Of a stretch of DNA of 64,000 nucleotides, positions 22,755 through 33,002 are shown piece by piece. Source of the stretch: Forficula auricularia (Eukaryota; Arthropoda; Insecta; Dermaptera; Forficulidae); the NCBI GenBank assembly GCA_024734495.1, contig JALMQS010000085.1, positions 27,155,766 to 27,219,765 on the forward strand, given 5' to 3'. The notes below the pieces were generated by a model. It was given only the letters and a program-made list of their open reading frames with translations, did not search any database and was not told the DNA's origin. Numbering within the stretch: the first letter of the stretch is position 1; every line of letters begins with the position of its first letter. The position numbers and the translations under genes were made by a program.

Positions 22755-23039
22755 GGAATTAAGAAATAATTAAGAAAAGGAGGAAAAAGAAATTGTTTTT
22801 CTATGCCTTTGTTAAAAATGAAGAAAGTTTTTGAACACTACTGTCGAGAGAAGAAGGAAACATTTTGTTTCATTCATTGCCCTTTGAAACCCTGGAGGAG
22901 GTAAAAATCCTCTGAAACGTCAGTTTGAAAGGAAAGAAGGAAGGATTCCAATAAATCACACCTTATTTGATATGTGTTAATTATTTCTTTCCTCACTACC
23001 TCTGGGCTGCCTTCCATTACATTCAATTATAAATTTCTA
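22755..23039. other. Spacer with a weak hammerhead-like trace
   Basis: No gene. At 22890-22925 CTGGAGGAGG...CCTCTGAAACGTC resembles a hammerhead core with an inserted base, flanked by AAAC/GTTT that could pair as stem I. Confidence 0.3.
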
Positions 23040-23250
23040 CTTTTTAGTTTAGTTTTATTTGAATATTTTCAAAAATTTGCTACACTGCTGCCACCTGACG
23101 AGTAGAATTGAATTTCTCATCGATCGATCATTAAACGCCATTTTCCTTACACCTTTTGTCAATTGATAGATTTTAACAAATCAATAATTTATCTCTTTCG
23201 AATATTTAATTAAGGTATTTTCAATATAAATATTAAAATATCTAAGCAAA

Positions 23251-23320
23251 ATGGATACATATACTATTGTTGATATCAACATGATTCTAAATAATCCTAA
23301 CCACTACCCTATTTATAGAG
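23251..23320 (+). CDS. ZNF-C exon 1
   Basis: MDTYTIVDINMILNN, then PNHYPIYR and one base, followed by a GT donor at 23321. It differs from ZNF-B exon 1 by few residues and has the same phase. Its partner exon 2 is at 33003, so intron 1 is 9.7 kb. Confidence 0.75.
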
Positions 23321-23858
23321 GTTTGTATTTTCAAATTACTTATCTAAAATATTCCATCTAGAAAATAATTACTATCTATTTCTATTATATATATATATAT
23401 ATATATGAATATATTATTTATAAAAGACCTTAAGTAACTTTTTTTACCATTTAACTTGAATCACCAATTTCGCTATCTCATAAATGTTTATTCATCGTTT
23501 ATTGCTTATGAAATATGGCCCATGTCTTGTCTTTCTTTGCTGCTCTTTAACAGAATATTTTCCCATTTTTATTCTCTGTTCACTTATGAAAAGCCGCCCA
23601 GTTTATTTTGATTTTCCAAAAGTTTGCTTTTTGCGACAAGAGGCTCTTCATAAATAATCGATTCAAATATTGATTAAATAATAACCTTCTTATTTCTTTA
23701 GGAATGATATCAAGGAGATATTAATTATGATAAGAAATCTATGATGTTGTCTTCTGATTATGCAAATCGAACAGGCATATATACGTAATATAATGAAATA
23801 TATATGTTACGGCTAATAGGCAAATTTGGATAGTTTATAAACTAACCAAACTATTTAA

Positions 23859-24395
23859 GGTCTCTACCCACTACAACGTATAATACTATGACCGTACTAG
23901 GAACGTGTCGGGTAAAAAAATATTCTTTGTATTGAAAAGTATGAGACTATGCCCACTAGACCGTTCCGTCACCGACCAGCACCGTCGCCTACTATGCACG
24001 GAGCGTTAATAAATTGTCGGTGAGAATATTTTGCCGGTGCCGATACGCTCCGCGCATGCCACGCGACGTTGCCAAACCGATGCGCGCAGGCGGCGAAACG
24101 GTGAGCTGCAATTAAAATTATTGGTATCCAATTATTTATTTAATTAATTTAAGATTTGTATTTAAACGAGCGTTGTAAACTCCTTTAATTAGTCACATGC
24201 GAGAATGAAACGGTTTCCTATCGATTTTGGTGGATTTAGATCTGTATGATGATACAGATTACATACGGGATGTATACGGGCACAGAACGCCGTCGATCCG
24301 TTTCAGTGGGCATAGCAGGACGTCTCGTGTTGCTTTTCATGTCTGATACGTTCCTAGTACGGTCATAGTATGATACGTTGTAGTGGGTAGAGACC
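23859..24395. mobile_element. Non-autonomous DNA transposon with TTAA flanks
   Basis: More than 50 bp of near-perfect terminal inverted repeat beginning GGTCTCTACCCACTACAACG, flanked by TTAA at 23855-23858 and 24396-24399. The 537-bp interior is locally GC-rich and has no ORF. A TTAA duplication suggests piggyBac; a TWA-type Harbinger insertion is the alternative. Confidence 0.75.
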
Positions 24396-24539
24396 TTAAA
24401 TTGAAAAGTTTTTGTTTTGCCGAGCGTAGCAGTGTTGTTGATTCACAAAGAGAAACAAAGAGTTTGTCCTCTGCTTGATGCAAATAAACATAGGAATATT
24501 TATTTATTTTTGAATAGACTGTCAATACAAATACAGTAT

Positions 24540-25090
24540 ACAAAAAGTTTTTAGAATTACAAAATTGTGATTCTCATGCATTAGAAGTACAACAAAGAAC
24601 AAAGATCAAAAGCACACAAATATACAAATATATCTCAAGTTTATAAAGATTAATAGTTAAAATTAACATTTTTTTCTTTTCTTTAACATAAAAAAGAAAA
24701 CAAAAGAACAACACACAAATAGAAAAATATATCTTAATTCAAAAATTATAAATTATGTCTACAACTCGTCCAGTCTATAGAGATTTAGAGTTAGCAAGAA
24801 GCATTTTAGTTTTGTCTTCAAAAGAAAGAGCGTTGGCAAACTCTTAATTTCTAAAGGTACCTTATTGTAAATTTTTATGACGTTATTAACTGGGCTTTTT
24901 AATGTCACAGACAAACAACTGGCATTTATCCTCAGATCATTCCTGCATCTAATGTTATATTCGTGAATAAAGATATTTTTATGAAAAAGTTCTGGGTGTT
25001 TTTAAAAATAAAACACTTTCCATAACGCAGACGTCATATACAGTTAAAATGTTCAATTCTTGGAAGATACTTTTGCAGTGAGTTCACACA
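24540..25090 (-). pseudogene. Jockey/CR1-like LINE C-terminus and 3' UTR
   Basis: On the minus strand: LNILTVYDVCVMESVLF, then SVTLKSPVNNVIKIYNKVPL and EIKSLPTL, ending in YRLDEL and a stop near 24760. This is the classical end of this LINE class (kiYNkLP..Ik...YS.dEF). Several frameshifts. It differs from the family at 18940. Confidence 0.65.
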
Positions 25091-25109
25091 TATATATCGA
25101 GAAGATATA

Positions 25110-25150
<41 letters not shown>

Positions 25151-25194
25151 AAGGAGACAATAAAGAGTGTGTCTTCTGCTGGAATTATAAATTT

Positions 25195-25262
25195 TATTTA
25201 TTTATAACGAGACTATAGTTTCGAGGGCTTTGCCCTCTTCATCAGTCTATTACAATATATTC
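25195..25262 (-). ncRNA. Hammerhead ribozyme motif, type I
   Basis: Minus strand: CTGATGA, one extra A, stem II GAGGGC-AAA-GCCCTC, GAAAC, tetraloop TATA, GTC. Stem I: GA/TC, a small internal loop, then an outer helix TTGTAA/TTATAA with one G-U pair. The minimal stem III is what PLE hammerheads are known for. The extra A after the core deviates from the consensus. Confidence 0.6.
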
Positions 25263-25329
25263 ACAGGAATTAATTTATTTATTATTTTTATATTATTATT
25301 ATTTATTATTAAATTAATTCCTGTGAATA

Positions 25330-25388
25330 CATTGTAATAGACTGATGAAGAGGGCAAAGCCCCTCGAAACTATAGTCTCGTTATAAAT
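25330..25388 (+). ncRNA. Hammerhead ribozyme motif, type I
   Basis: Mirror copy of the motif at 25195: CTGATGA at 25342, stem II with one extra C, GAAAC, TATA, GTC at 25375-25377, and the outer stem I TTGTAA/TTATAA. Confidence 0.55.
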
Positions 25389-25504
25389 AAATAAAATTTA
25401 TAATTCCAGCAGAAGACACACTCTTTATTGTCTCCTTCAATATATAAAAATTCTGCTACTCTCGGCAAAAACTTTCAATTTTATATATATATTATTTATT
25501 TGTT

Positions 25505-25735
25505 TGAGACTATAGTTTCGAAGACTTGGTCTTCATCATCAGTCTTTTTTAATTATAAATGTTGTTTTTCATGGAGTCAATACCGTATGGATATTGAAAA
25601 TTTGATGTTCCTTCACTGGTGGTCAGCTTAGAATTCTAAACATGAAAAAAAATATTTATAATTAAAAAAAGACTGATGATGAAGACCAAGTCTTCGAAAT
25701 ATAGTCTCAAACAAATAAATAATATATATATACTA
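25505..25735. mobile_element. Second PLE-related palindrome with hammerhead cores
   Basis: Arms 25505-25560 and 25655-25720 are inverted copies. Each holds CTGATGA, T, stem II GAAGAC-CAA-GTCTTC, then GAAAC (left arm, minus strand) or GAAAT (right arm, plus strand) and TATAGTC. A single arm of the same family is at 55335-55410. The edges run into CATCAAGCAGAGGACAACCT sequence, also seen at 24455 and 55465. Confidence 0.65.
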
Positions 25736-27542
25736 GTATACAGATATATCATCTCGATATATATGTGTGTATGTTTATTTGCATCAAGCAGAGGACAACC
25801 TCTTTGTTTCTCTTTGTGAACCAAACTATTGGCTATTTTGATTGATTTCCACTAAAATAGCAGCTAGTTTGCAAACTAACCATGAGTCTTGGCTAATTTA
25901 CTTGAAATTATTGAGAAGACCAAAATAGCGGGTTGGTTTATAAACTGTCCAATGCAGCCTGGCTAATATGAAAACCGTAATTTACTCACCAAAATAAGAC
26001 GAAAATGAAGAATACCATTTTTCGAGATTTCGCTTAGTTTTCGAGATTTCCAGTTTAAAAAATACTGTTTTGTTTATTTATTTTATTTTATTTTTCAATT
26101 GTTTTTTTTTAATAGAAACCACGGAAACCGTAGTATCACGGCTCCCATGTGGCGCCGCTACTGACGACTGATTCTTTTAGAAAATGAATATTAATTAAAA
26201 AATAATTAATAAATGCCCAAAAAATTCGAATATGTAAAAGTCGTTGCCGGTTCGTTTAAGATATTCAGTTCAGCTCGGTTCGGCTCATATATCTTCATTT
26301 CGGGCTGGTTGTTAGGCAATTAGGTTGGCTAATGAAATGAAGATAATACGAGCCGAACTGAATATTATCTTAACCGAACCTTCCAAAGTTTGTTCGGGAA
26401 CCCATTTTTTTATCTAAATGAGCCGAGATGATGAATAGAACCGAACCTATGAAAAGTTCTAAAAGTGAAAATTGCCAACGCCCAAAGGCGCTCACTTGAG
26501 ACACTTTGAGACATCACAGTCCATAAACTCAAATTCAGTTCAAATTTGTAGTTTAAAATTTTATTTTTACTTTCCTACTTATTTTGTCTAGTTCTAAAAG
26601 AATCCGTCATCCGAGAGGGGCGCCACACGGAACCACGGTGATACTACGGTTTCCGTGGTTTCTATAAAGAAAAACAATTGAAAAATAAAAGAAAATAAAT
26701 ACAAAAAACAGCACTTTATAAACTCGATTATCTCGAAAACTAAGCGAAATCAGTACTTACGCATTAACGCCACCGCAGCTGAGATTTGGCGGTTTTTAAA
26801 TTTCGCCAATCTACACCTGAAATTTTTGAGATAAATCATAAAATTGAATAAATTAGTTCCCTCTGTCAAAAAAAACTTGAATAGGTTCACCCCCGAAATA
26901 TATCGAATTCAAAACTCAATTTTGTTTTATTTCCTTTTTGTGAAACCTACCTCACATCTTGCTCAAATTTTATTAATATATTAAAATGTTTCACCTAGAA
27001 CCAACACCTAACTCCTTAAAAGTTATTGAATAAGTTCGGTTTATGATCTCGGTTTGATTAGATAAAAAATGCTGGTACATTAACGCCACCGCAAGGTTTG
27101 TTTGGGAACGCATTTTTTTATCTAATCGAACCTATTCAAGTTGTTTTTTGACAGATGGGAACTGATTTATTCCATTTTATGATTTATCTCAAAAATTTTA
27201 TATGTAGATTGGCGAAATTTAAAAACCGCCAAATCTTTAGCTGCGGTGGCGTTAATACGTAAGTACCGCTAAATCTCAAAAAATGGTATTCTTCTCTCTT
27301 TCGTCTTATTTTGGTGAGTACTATAAAAATCCGTCATCAGATAGTGTGGCCACAGTTTCCGTAGAATCCCCCATAATATCTAGTAACACAAAATAGCCAA
27401 ATCTTTGGCTAGTTTATAAACTAACTAGGCTTAATGTTCATTCATTTAATAATATCAAACAAATCGTCCATGCAACCTAATATTTTGCCAGAATTTTTAC
27501 TTAGAAGAATATATTATTTTCTCTTATTTTCTCTGAAATATA

Positions 27543-28827
27543 AGATTGGCAACTAAGTAATTGCGGATTTCACTCATAGATGGCTTCAGTTGAATTTTTA
27601 GGTTTGCTGGCGTAGTCCAAATGTAAAACACATTTTGTTATTTGATAGTTGGCAATTCAGCTGTCAATCAGTAAAAAAAGTTTTTTGATCGGTTGCGTAG
27701 TTTTCGTTTGGCGTTCGTTGAAAAATGGAAAATCAAAAGGAACATTTTCGTCATATTTTGCTTTTTTATTTCCGCAAAGGGAAAAACGCATCGCAAGCTC
27801 ACAAAAAGTTATGTGCTGTTTATGGCGACGAAGCCTTTAAAGAACGGCAGTGTCAAAATTGGTTTGCCAAATTTCGTTCTGGTGATTTTTCACTCAAAGA
27901 TGAAAAACGCTCTGGTCGTCCAGTTGAAGTTGATGACGACCTAATCAAAGCAATAATCGATTCGGATCGTCACAGTACAACACGTGAGATTGCAGAGAAG
28001 CTTCATGTATCACATACATGCATTGAAAATCACTTAAAACAACTTGGCTATGTTCAAAAACTCGATACATGGGTTCCTCACGAACTGAAAGAAACGCATT
28101 TAACGCAACGCATTAACAGCTGCGATTTGCTAAAGAAGCGTAATGAAAATGATCCATTTTTAAAACGACTGATAACTGGCGATGAAAAATGGGTTGTTTA
28201 CAACAATATCAAGCGGAAAAGATCGTGGAGCAGGCCAGGTGAACCAGCTCAAACAACATCAAAAGCTGGTATTCATCAAAAGAAGGTTTTGTTATCAGTT
28301 TGGTGGGATTACAAAGGAATTGTCTACTTTGAACTCTTACCACCCAACCGAACGATCAATTCTGTTGTCTACATTGAACAACTAACGAAATTAAACAATG
28401 CAGTTGAAGAAAAGCGGGCCGAATTGACAAATCGAAAAGGTGTTGTATTCCATCATGACAATGCAAGGCCACACACATCTTTGGTCACTCGGCAAAAATT
28501 ATTGGAGCTTGGTTGGGATGTTTTGCCACATCCACCATATAGTCCTGACCTTGCAGCATCTGATTACTTTTTATTTCGATCTTTACAAAACTCCTTGAAT
28601 GGTAAAAATTTCAATAATGATGATGATGTCAAATCGTACCTGATTCAGTTTTTTGCTAATAAAAACCAGAAGTTTTATGAACGTGGGATTATGATGCTGC
28701 CTGAAAGATGGCAAAAGGTCATTGATAAAAATGGGCAATACATTACAGAATAAAGTTATTTAGTTCCATGAAAGAATTGTCTTTGATTTTCTAAACAAAA
28801 TCCGCAATTACTTAGTTGCCAATCCAA
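27543..28827 (+). mobile_element. mariner transposon, apparently full length
   Basis: About 1285 bp, ends GATTGGCAACTAAGTAATTG (left) and its complement ending in CCAATCCAA (right), TA on both sides. The right end has two more terminal bases than the left. It carries one uninterrupted transposase. A broken copy lies at 52482-53767. Confidence 0.9.
27725..28753 (+). CDS. mariner transposase (DD34D), intact
   Basis: 342 codons, the usual mariner length. The N-terminal paired-type helix-turn-helix region (residues about 5-110) includes GRPVEVDDDLI between the two halves. WVPHEL is at 116-121. The catalytic triad is D153 (TGDEKW), D245 (HHDNARPH) and D280 (SPDLAASD); 34 residues lie between the second and third Asp. 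No stop or frameshift, so this copy could be active or only recently silenced. It catalyses cut-and-paste transposition into TA. Start chosen because it gives the family N-terminus (MENQKEHFRH); an overlapping longer frame upstream is out of phase. Confidence 0.93.
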   Translation: MENQKEHFRHILLFYFRKGKNASQAHKKLCAVYGDEAFKERQCQNWFAKFRSGDFSLKDEKRSGRPVEVDDDLIKAIIDSDRHSTTREIAEKLHVSHTCIENHLKQLGYVQKLDTWVPHELKETHLTQRINSCDLLKKRNENDPFLKRLITGDEKWVVYNNIKRKRSWSRPGEPAQTTSKAGIHQKKVLLSVWWDYKGIVYFELLPPNRTINSVVYIEQLTKLNNAVEEKRAELTNRKGVVFHHDNARPHTSLVTRQKLLELGWDVLPHPPYSPDLAASDYFLFRSLQNSLNGKNFNNDDDVKSYLIQFFANKNQKFYERGIMMLPERWQKVIDKNGQYITE

Positions 28828-29550
28828 TAAATCAAAATGCTTAATGTAATAATAATCAGATTTTTGTGCACTTGATGGTCCATTGGCACGTAAGGTTATT
28901 AACCTCTCCACAACACTTTTATAGCTTCTTTCGTGGTAAAGTTTGGAATTATTTGCTTTCTTATTATAAAGATCTAATAAAGAGGCGTTAAATTTTTCTT
29001 TGTGGTTCATTTTAATAACAATAACTGTTGCTGTTCGTGTGAAATATAAAAAACAAACCCGGCCAGGACAACAAAAAGAAAAACAATAACATTTCATATT
29101 CATAACCTAATTTTATTTGTAAATTAACCAGAAAATTGGTTGGTTAGTTTATAAACTAGCCAAAGGTTTGGCTATTTTGTGTTACTAGAAATTATGGTTT
29201 TCATATTAGCCAGGCTGCATTGGACAGTTTATAAACTAACCCGCTATTTTGGTTTTCTCAATAATTTCAAGACTCTTAGTTTGCAAACAGGCTGCTATTT
29301 TAGTGGAAATTGCGTTTTCTATCAAAATAGACAATGGTTTGGTTAGTTTATAAACTATCCAAATTTGCATATTAGCCGTAACATATATACATTTCTTTGT
29401 TAAAGAGTATCTATGTTGCAGTAAAAACCCGTTTTTTAGTAAGAACGCATTCTTACTAGTTAAAACGCCTTTCACTGAATGAATACCTTTATGGCAACTA
29501 GAGTTTACTGATTTTGGTTGGTTGAGTTTGGTTCAATGGTCTAGAACAGT

Positions 29551-29640
29551 GTTTTTCAACATTTTTTATGCCATGCTCCACCAAAGCTTCTAAAAATTTA
29601 AAATGTCCCCCATATTATATATACATAATTTTTAATATTA
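29551..29640. repeat. Possible hAT end
   Basis: CAGTGTTTTTCAACATTTTT followed by a CCACCAAAGCTTC stretch has the look of a hAT terminus. No partner end or 8-bp duplication located, so weak. Confidence 0.3.
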
Positions 29641-30061
29641 AAAAATTTTAAATTATTCACTTAGTAACTTAAATGATAAACTGCAGGAAGAAATCACAAG
29701 GAAGTTATTTATTAAAAACAATAATTCAAGTAAACATAATATTATAAATTGTGGTGTTTTTTGAGGCTCTTGAAAACCTTGGAAACAGATGGAATGTCTT
29801 CGTTAGGAAAAAGAAATAAAATTTCTTTATATTCTAACAAATTTATTTTTATGAAAAACTTATGAGACATTTCGGCGGATATTCTCACACCATCATCAGT
29901 CTACAAGGAAAACATAATCTTATTACAGTAAATTAGGAATAACTATAGAAAACAACTTAAAAAAAAGGCATTTTATAAGATTTAAAACATTTCATTATAT
30001 ATATATGATATATTCACTGATATTGACATACTATATTAAAAACAATTTAACACACAAAATA

Positions 30062-30443
30062 CCGAAGGAGACAATAAAAGAGTGTGTCTTCTGCTGGAAT
30101 TATAAATTTTATTTATTTATAACGAGACTATAGTTTCGAGGGCTTTGCCCTCTTCATAAGTCTATTACAATGTATTCACAGGAATTAATTTATGAATGAA
30201 AGGTTAACATCTTTCATGTGGTTAGGTTAAGAAATTACACAGGGTGGGCAAGTTAAGAATTGACCACCCTGTGTGATTCTTAACCTAACCATGAAAGATG
30301 TTAACCTTTCATTCATAAATTAATTCCTGTTTATACATTGTAATAGACTGATGAAGAGGGCAAAGCCCTCGAAACTAGTCTCGTTATAAATAAATAAAAT
30401 TTATAATTCCAGCAGAAGACTACTCTTTTATTGTCTCCTTCAA
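30062..30443. mobile_element. Palindrome of the 25148 family, longer arms
   Basis: Arms of about 185 bp with little centre. The outer 130 bp match the element at 25148; the inner part (30193-30310) is a different inverted repeat around GGGTGGGCAAGTTAAG. Hammerhead cores lie in both arms, the left one with CTTATGA in place of CTGATGA. Confidence 0.75.
30337..30390 (+). ncRNA. Hammerhead ribozyme motif, type I
   Basis: CTGATGA at 30348, stem II GAGGGC-AAA-GCCCTC perfect, GAAAC, then TA and GTC. The stem III loop is two bases shorter than at 25330. The outer stem I TTGTAA/TTATAA is kept. Confidence 0.5.
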
Positions 30444-30740
30444 TATATAAAAATTCTGCTACTCTCGGCAAAAACTTTCAATTTAACACAAAATACCTCC
30501 AGGTAAATAACAAATATGGATGATTTTTTATTTTATTTATTTAGGATAATTAATTAAAATTAATTCTAATTTGTTATTTTTATTACAAGCTTTTTGATTA
30601 TAATGTTATTAATTGTAAAAAGAAAATGACATTCTACACAGACATATGTACTATATTATGAAAAGCTTGGCTGAGTTCTTTTCTTCTTTTATCTTGAGAA
30701 TGACATGTGATTAGTAATTTACTGTAATAAGATTATGTTT

Positions 30741-30792
30741 TCCTTGTAGACTGATGATGGTGTGAGAATGTCCGCCGAAACGTCTCATAAGT
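30741..30792 (+). ncRNA. Hammerhead ribozyme motif with GAAACGTC
   Basis: CTGATGA at 30751, stem II GGTG...CGCC, GAAAC directly followed by GTC. A stem III of only ACGT has no loop and in PLEs is thought to act as a dimer. The partner copy on the minus strand at 29868-29918 has GAAATGTC. Confidence 0.5.
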
Positions 30793-30943
30793 TTTTCATA
30801 AAAATAGATTTGTTAGAATATAAAGAAATTTTATTTCTTTTTCCTAACAAAGACATTTCATCTGTTTCCAAGGTTTTCAAGAGCCTCAAAAGACACCACA
30901 ATTTATAATTTTAAAACATTATAGTATCATATCTAATAAACAT

Positions 30944-31610
30944 AATATATTCAGTTATAATTTTCTCATTAATATATCAAAGAATAATTAAAACATTAAC
31001 GAGAATTGGTTTTGATCGCGCTTATTAAACAAGATATATATCGCGAGACTACTATTGGTTGAGGCTATTGGAGTCTGCTGAGTCTTAAATCTGGACCAAG
31101 AGAGAATGAAAAAGATATGATCCATTTAGCTATAATCCAGCATCATTTCGCGATTAGCCCGCATGGCGCTTTTTATACCAAACACTGATATGGATCACCA
31201 ATTGGATTTGAAATCTGAGATGTTATACCATATTCAATCTCCCAGTCCAGCGCGCTCAATCTGTTAACACGTGTGTGTGTTAGGTGTTTGCTATTAATTT
31301 ATCATAAGTTTCCTGTATTTGATTCGATCGCGAATCGAATGCAGGTGGTTTTTGTCAAATATATAAAATCCGAATTTATATATTTCTAACTTGAAATAAT
31401 GAAGTTAAATAAATTTATAATTTTCTCATTAATATATCAAAGAATAATTAACACATTAACGAGAATTGTTTTTGATCGCGCTTATTAAACAAGATATATA
31501 TCGCGAGACTACTGCTGGTTGAGGCTATTGGAGTCTGCTGAGTCTTAAGTCTGGACCAATTTATTTAACTTCATTATTTCAAGTTAGAAATATATAAATT
31601 CGGATATTAT
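30944..31610. repeat. Two copies of a foldback-family core and one terminal arm
   Basis: 30944-31090 and 31415-31555 are near-identical direct repeats (CATTAACGAGAATTG...GAGTCTGCTGAGTCTTAA). 31365-31415 and 31556-31605 are inverted to each other. The hairpin terminus TTGATTCGATCGCGAATCGAA at 31320 links it to the element at 2745. A relative is at 50270-50710. Confidence 0.6.
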
Positions 31611-31814
31611 TTTCACTTAATAATATATTCCGGTATTCTAGTACAAAATAAATGAAATTTAGTGAGATCTTTGCGCTTGATGCTGCTTGCAAAGAGATTT
31701 TCTATTAGGTTCCAATTTTGTTAACTTCAGTCTCAGATCTCCCCGTTCTCTTATATCCAACCGATTTCTTTTTTACTTTATCCAAGCTTGAGTTGTTTAC
31801 CATAAAAGAATTTA

Positions 31815-32225
31815 GTCTTTTTGATTTTAAGTCGATTCCTCCACGTTTTCAGTAGAGGTTGCCAATAATAGTCAAAACATCAAAAATGGAATGCAATAAG
31901 GTTATTCCTCTAGTAGTAGATAAGAATCGATCGTTATTTTTGATTTTAAGTCGATTCCTCCATGTCTTCAGCAATGGTTACCAATAATAACCGAAACGTT
32001 TAAAATCCAAAGAAGAATGGTTATTCCTCGAGTATTAAATGAGAATCGATCATTATTTTTGCATTTGTCAACATGGACTGGAAATAGCAAGTGATATCTG
32101 ATTAATAATAAAGGAATAAACATATTAATATTTCAAATGAATTTGGATAAAGTTTAGCAACGGTCGATTCGTTGCAGTTTATTTAAGCAACAAATCAGTT
32201 ATGAAACTAAATCAGCATTCAGCTA
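31815..32225. repeat. Repeat inverted relative to 40345-40700
   Basis: About 370 bp that occur in opposite orientation upstream of ZNF-D. Each copy has internal repeated units of about 130 bp starting GATTTTAAGTCGATTCCTCC. No coding potential seen. The short frame at 32229-32420 is hydrophobic and unsupported. Confidence 0.6.
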
Positions 32226-32534
32226 AATATGAAAAAGGAAACGATATTAATAGTTTTCTTTCACAATCTGTTGTATACTTGGATATTTTTCATTTTGGTT
32301 TCTTCAAACAACCATGCCATCAATCCTTTTATATTAAATAATGTTTTCTCACTGACTCCTTATTCTGCATTTCTGCTAGTTCTTCTTGGTACTGCATATT
32401 TGAAATATGAGATAAATTAACTAACATTGGCTGCATCAACCAAGTTGGAAAATCCATTTCTTTCAAATCAGAAAATCGACCTTTTAAATCATCCGATAAC
32501 TTTTTTAGATGATCTTCTTCTTTTTCTTCTTTTT

Positions 32535-32735
32535 AAATCTATAGGTTTGTTTCTTCAAGAACGTCATACCATCTCATCTTGGGACGACCTCTACTTCTTA
32601 TTCCGACCGGCTTGTTCGTCATCACTTTCTTTACCAGTCGGTCTTCTGGTATTCTTCTCACATGCGCATACCATTCCGCTCTACTTCTCTTAACCCATTT
32701 GCCCGCGTATTCCGTTGTATTCCACATCGACCTCG
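32535..32735 (-). pseudogene. RTE-like LINE C-terminus
   Basis: The minus-strand frame gives RAEWYAHVRRIPEDRLVKKV, then GIRSRGRPKMRWYD, the basic C-terminal end of RTE-type LINEs. Flanked at 32736-32860 by an inverted copy of 31130-31255. Confidence 0.7.
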
Positions 32736-33002
32736 TTGGACTGGGAGATTGAATATATAACATCTCAGATTACAAATTCATTTGGTGATCCATATCAGTG
32801 TTTGATATAAAAAGCGTCATGCGGGCTAAACGCGAAATGATGCTGAATTATAAATATGATAATTAATTGATCACTAGAAATTTATTTTTTTCTCTCAAAT
32901 TCACGTGAAATTAGCTTTTCTTGTTCAATCATCAATCTTTAATCATGATTCTAGAATAAAAGGCTTGGATTATAATTTTAACTAATTTGTATTTTATTTT
33001 AG

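Larger units (their letters stand above)
25148..25441. mobile_element. PLE-related palindrome with a hammerhead motif in each arm
   Basis: Inverted arms of about 135 bp (25148-25286 and 25315-25441) around an AT-rich centre. Each arm carries the same hammerhead-like core, on the minus strand at 25195-25262 and the plus strand at 25330-25388. A second element with the same outer arms is at 30062-30443. No ORF. Confidence 0.75.
27425..29010 (-). pseudogene. Integrase-type TE protein fragment split by mariner (KRBA2-like, tentative)
   Basis: On the minus strand an ATG at 29010 opens MNHKEKFNASLLDLYNKKAN and continues through SYKSVVERLITLRA to YYYIKHFDL at 28829, where mariner begins. On the far side of mariner (27540-27425) a frame gives KILGCMDDLFDIIK then a stop. 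The order of a helical N-terminus, a YDLL-like motif and a DDLFDIIK motif before an integrase core resembles KRBA2-like transposon proteins, but the integrase domain itself is absent. Family assignment from memory; uncertain. Confidence 0.35.
25820..29392. mobile_element. Composite foldback cluster
   Basis: The outer left arm (pieces at 23815-23850, 25820-25970 and 27385-27430) matches the right arm at 29145-29392 in inverted orientation, with the shared phrase TAGTTTATAAACTA. Within the left arm a further TIR element (25984-27320, TACTCACCAAAATAAGACG ends) contains two more inverted pairs: 26010-26170 with 26590-26750, and 26755-26895 with 27125-27265. The core 27430-29145 holds an integrase-like fragment and a mariner. 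Confidence 0.6.
29743..30909. mobile_element. Foldback with hammerhead-bearing arms, split by another foldback
   Basis: Arms 29743-29935 and 30712-30909 are inverted copies of about 195 bp. They contain CTGATGATGG...CGCCGAAAC. The foldback 30062-30443 is inserted between them. No ORF. Confidence 0.75.

Noticed and set aside
22890..22925. Hammerhead ribozyme at CTGGAGGAGG...GAAACGTC
   Set aside because: An extra base interrupts the invariant CTGANGA box. Recorded only as a trace in the spacer entry.
32229..32420. Short hydrophobic protein with a plausible upstream TATTTAAG box
   Set aside because: No homology recognised, no second copy, and hydrophobic frames are common in T-rich DNA.
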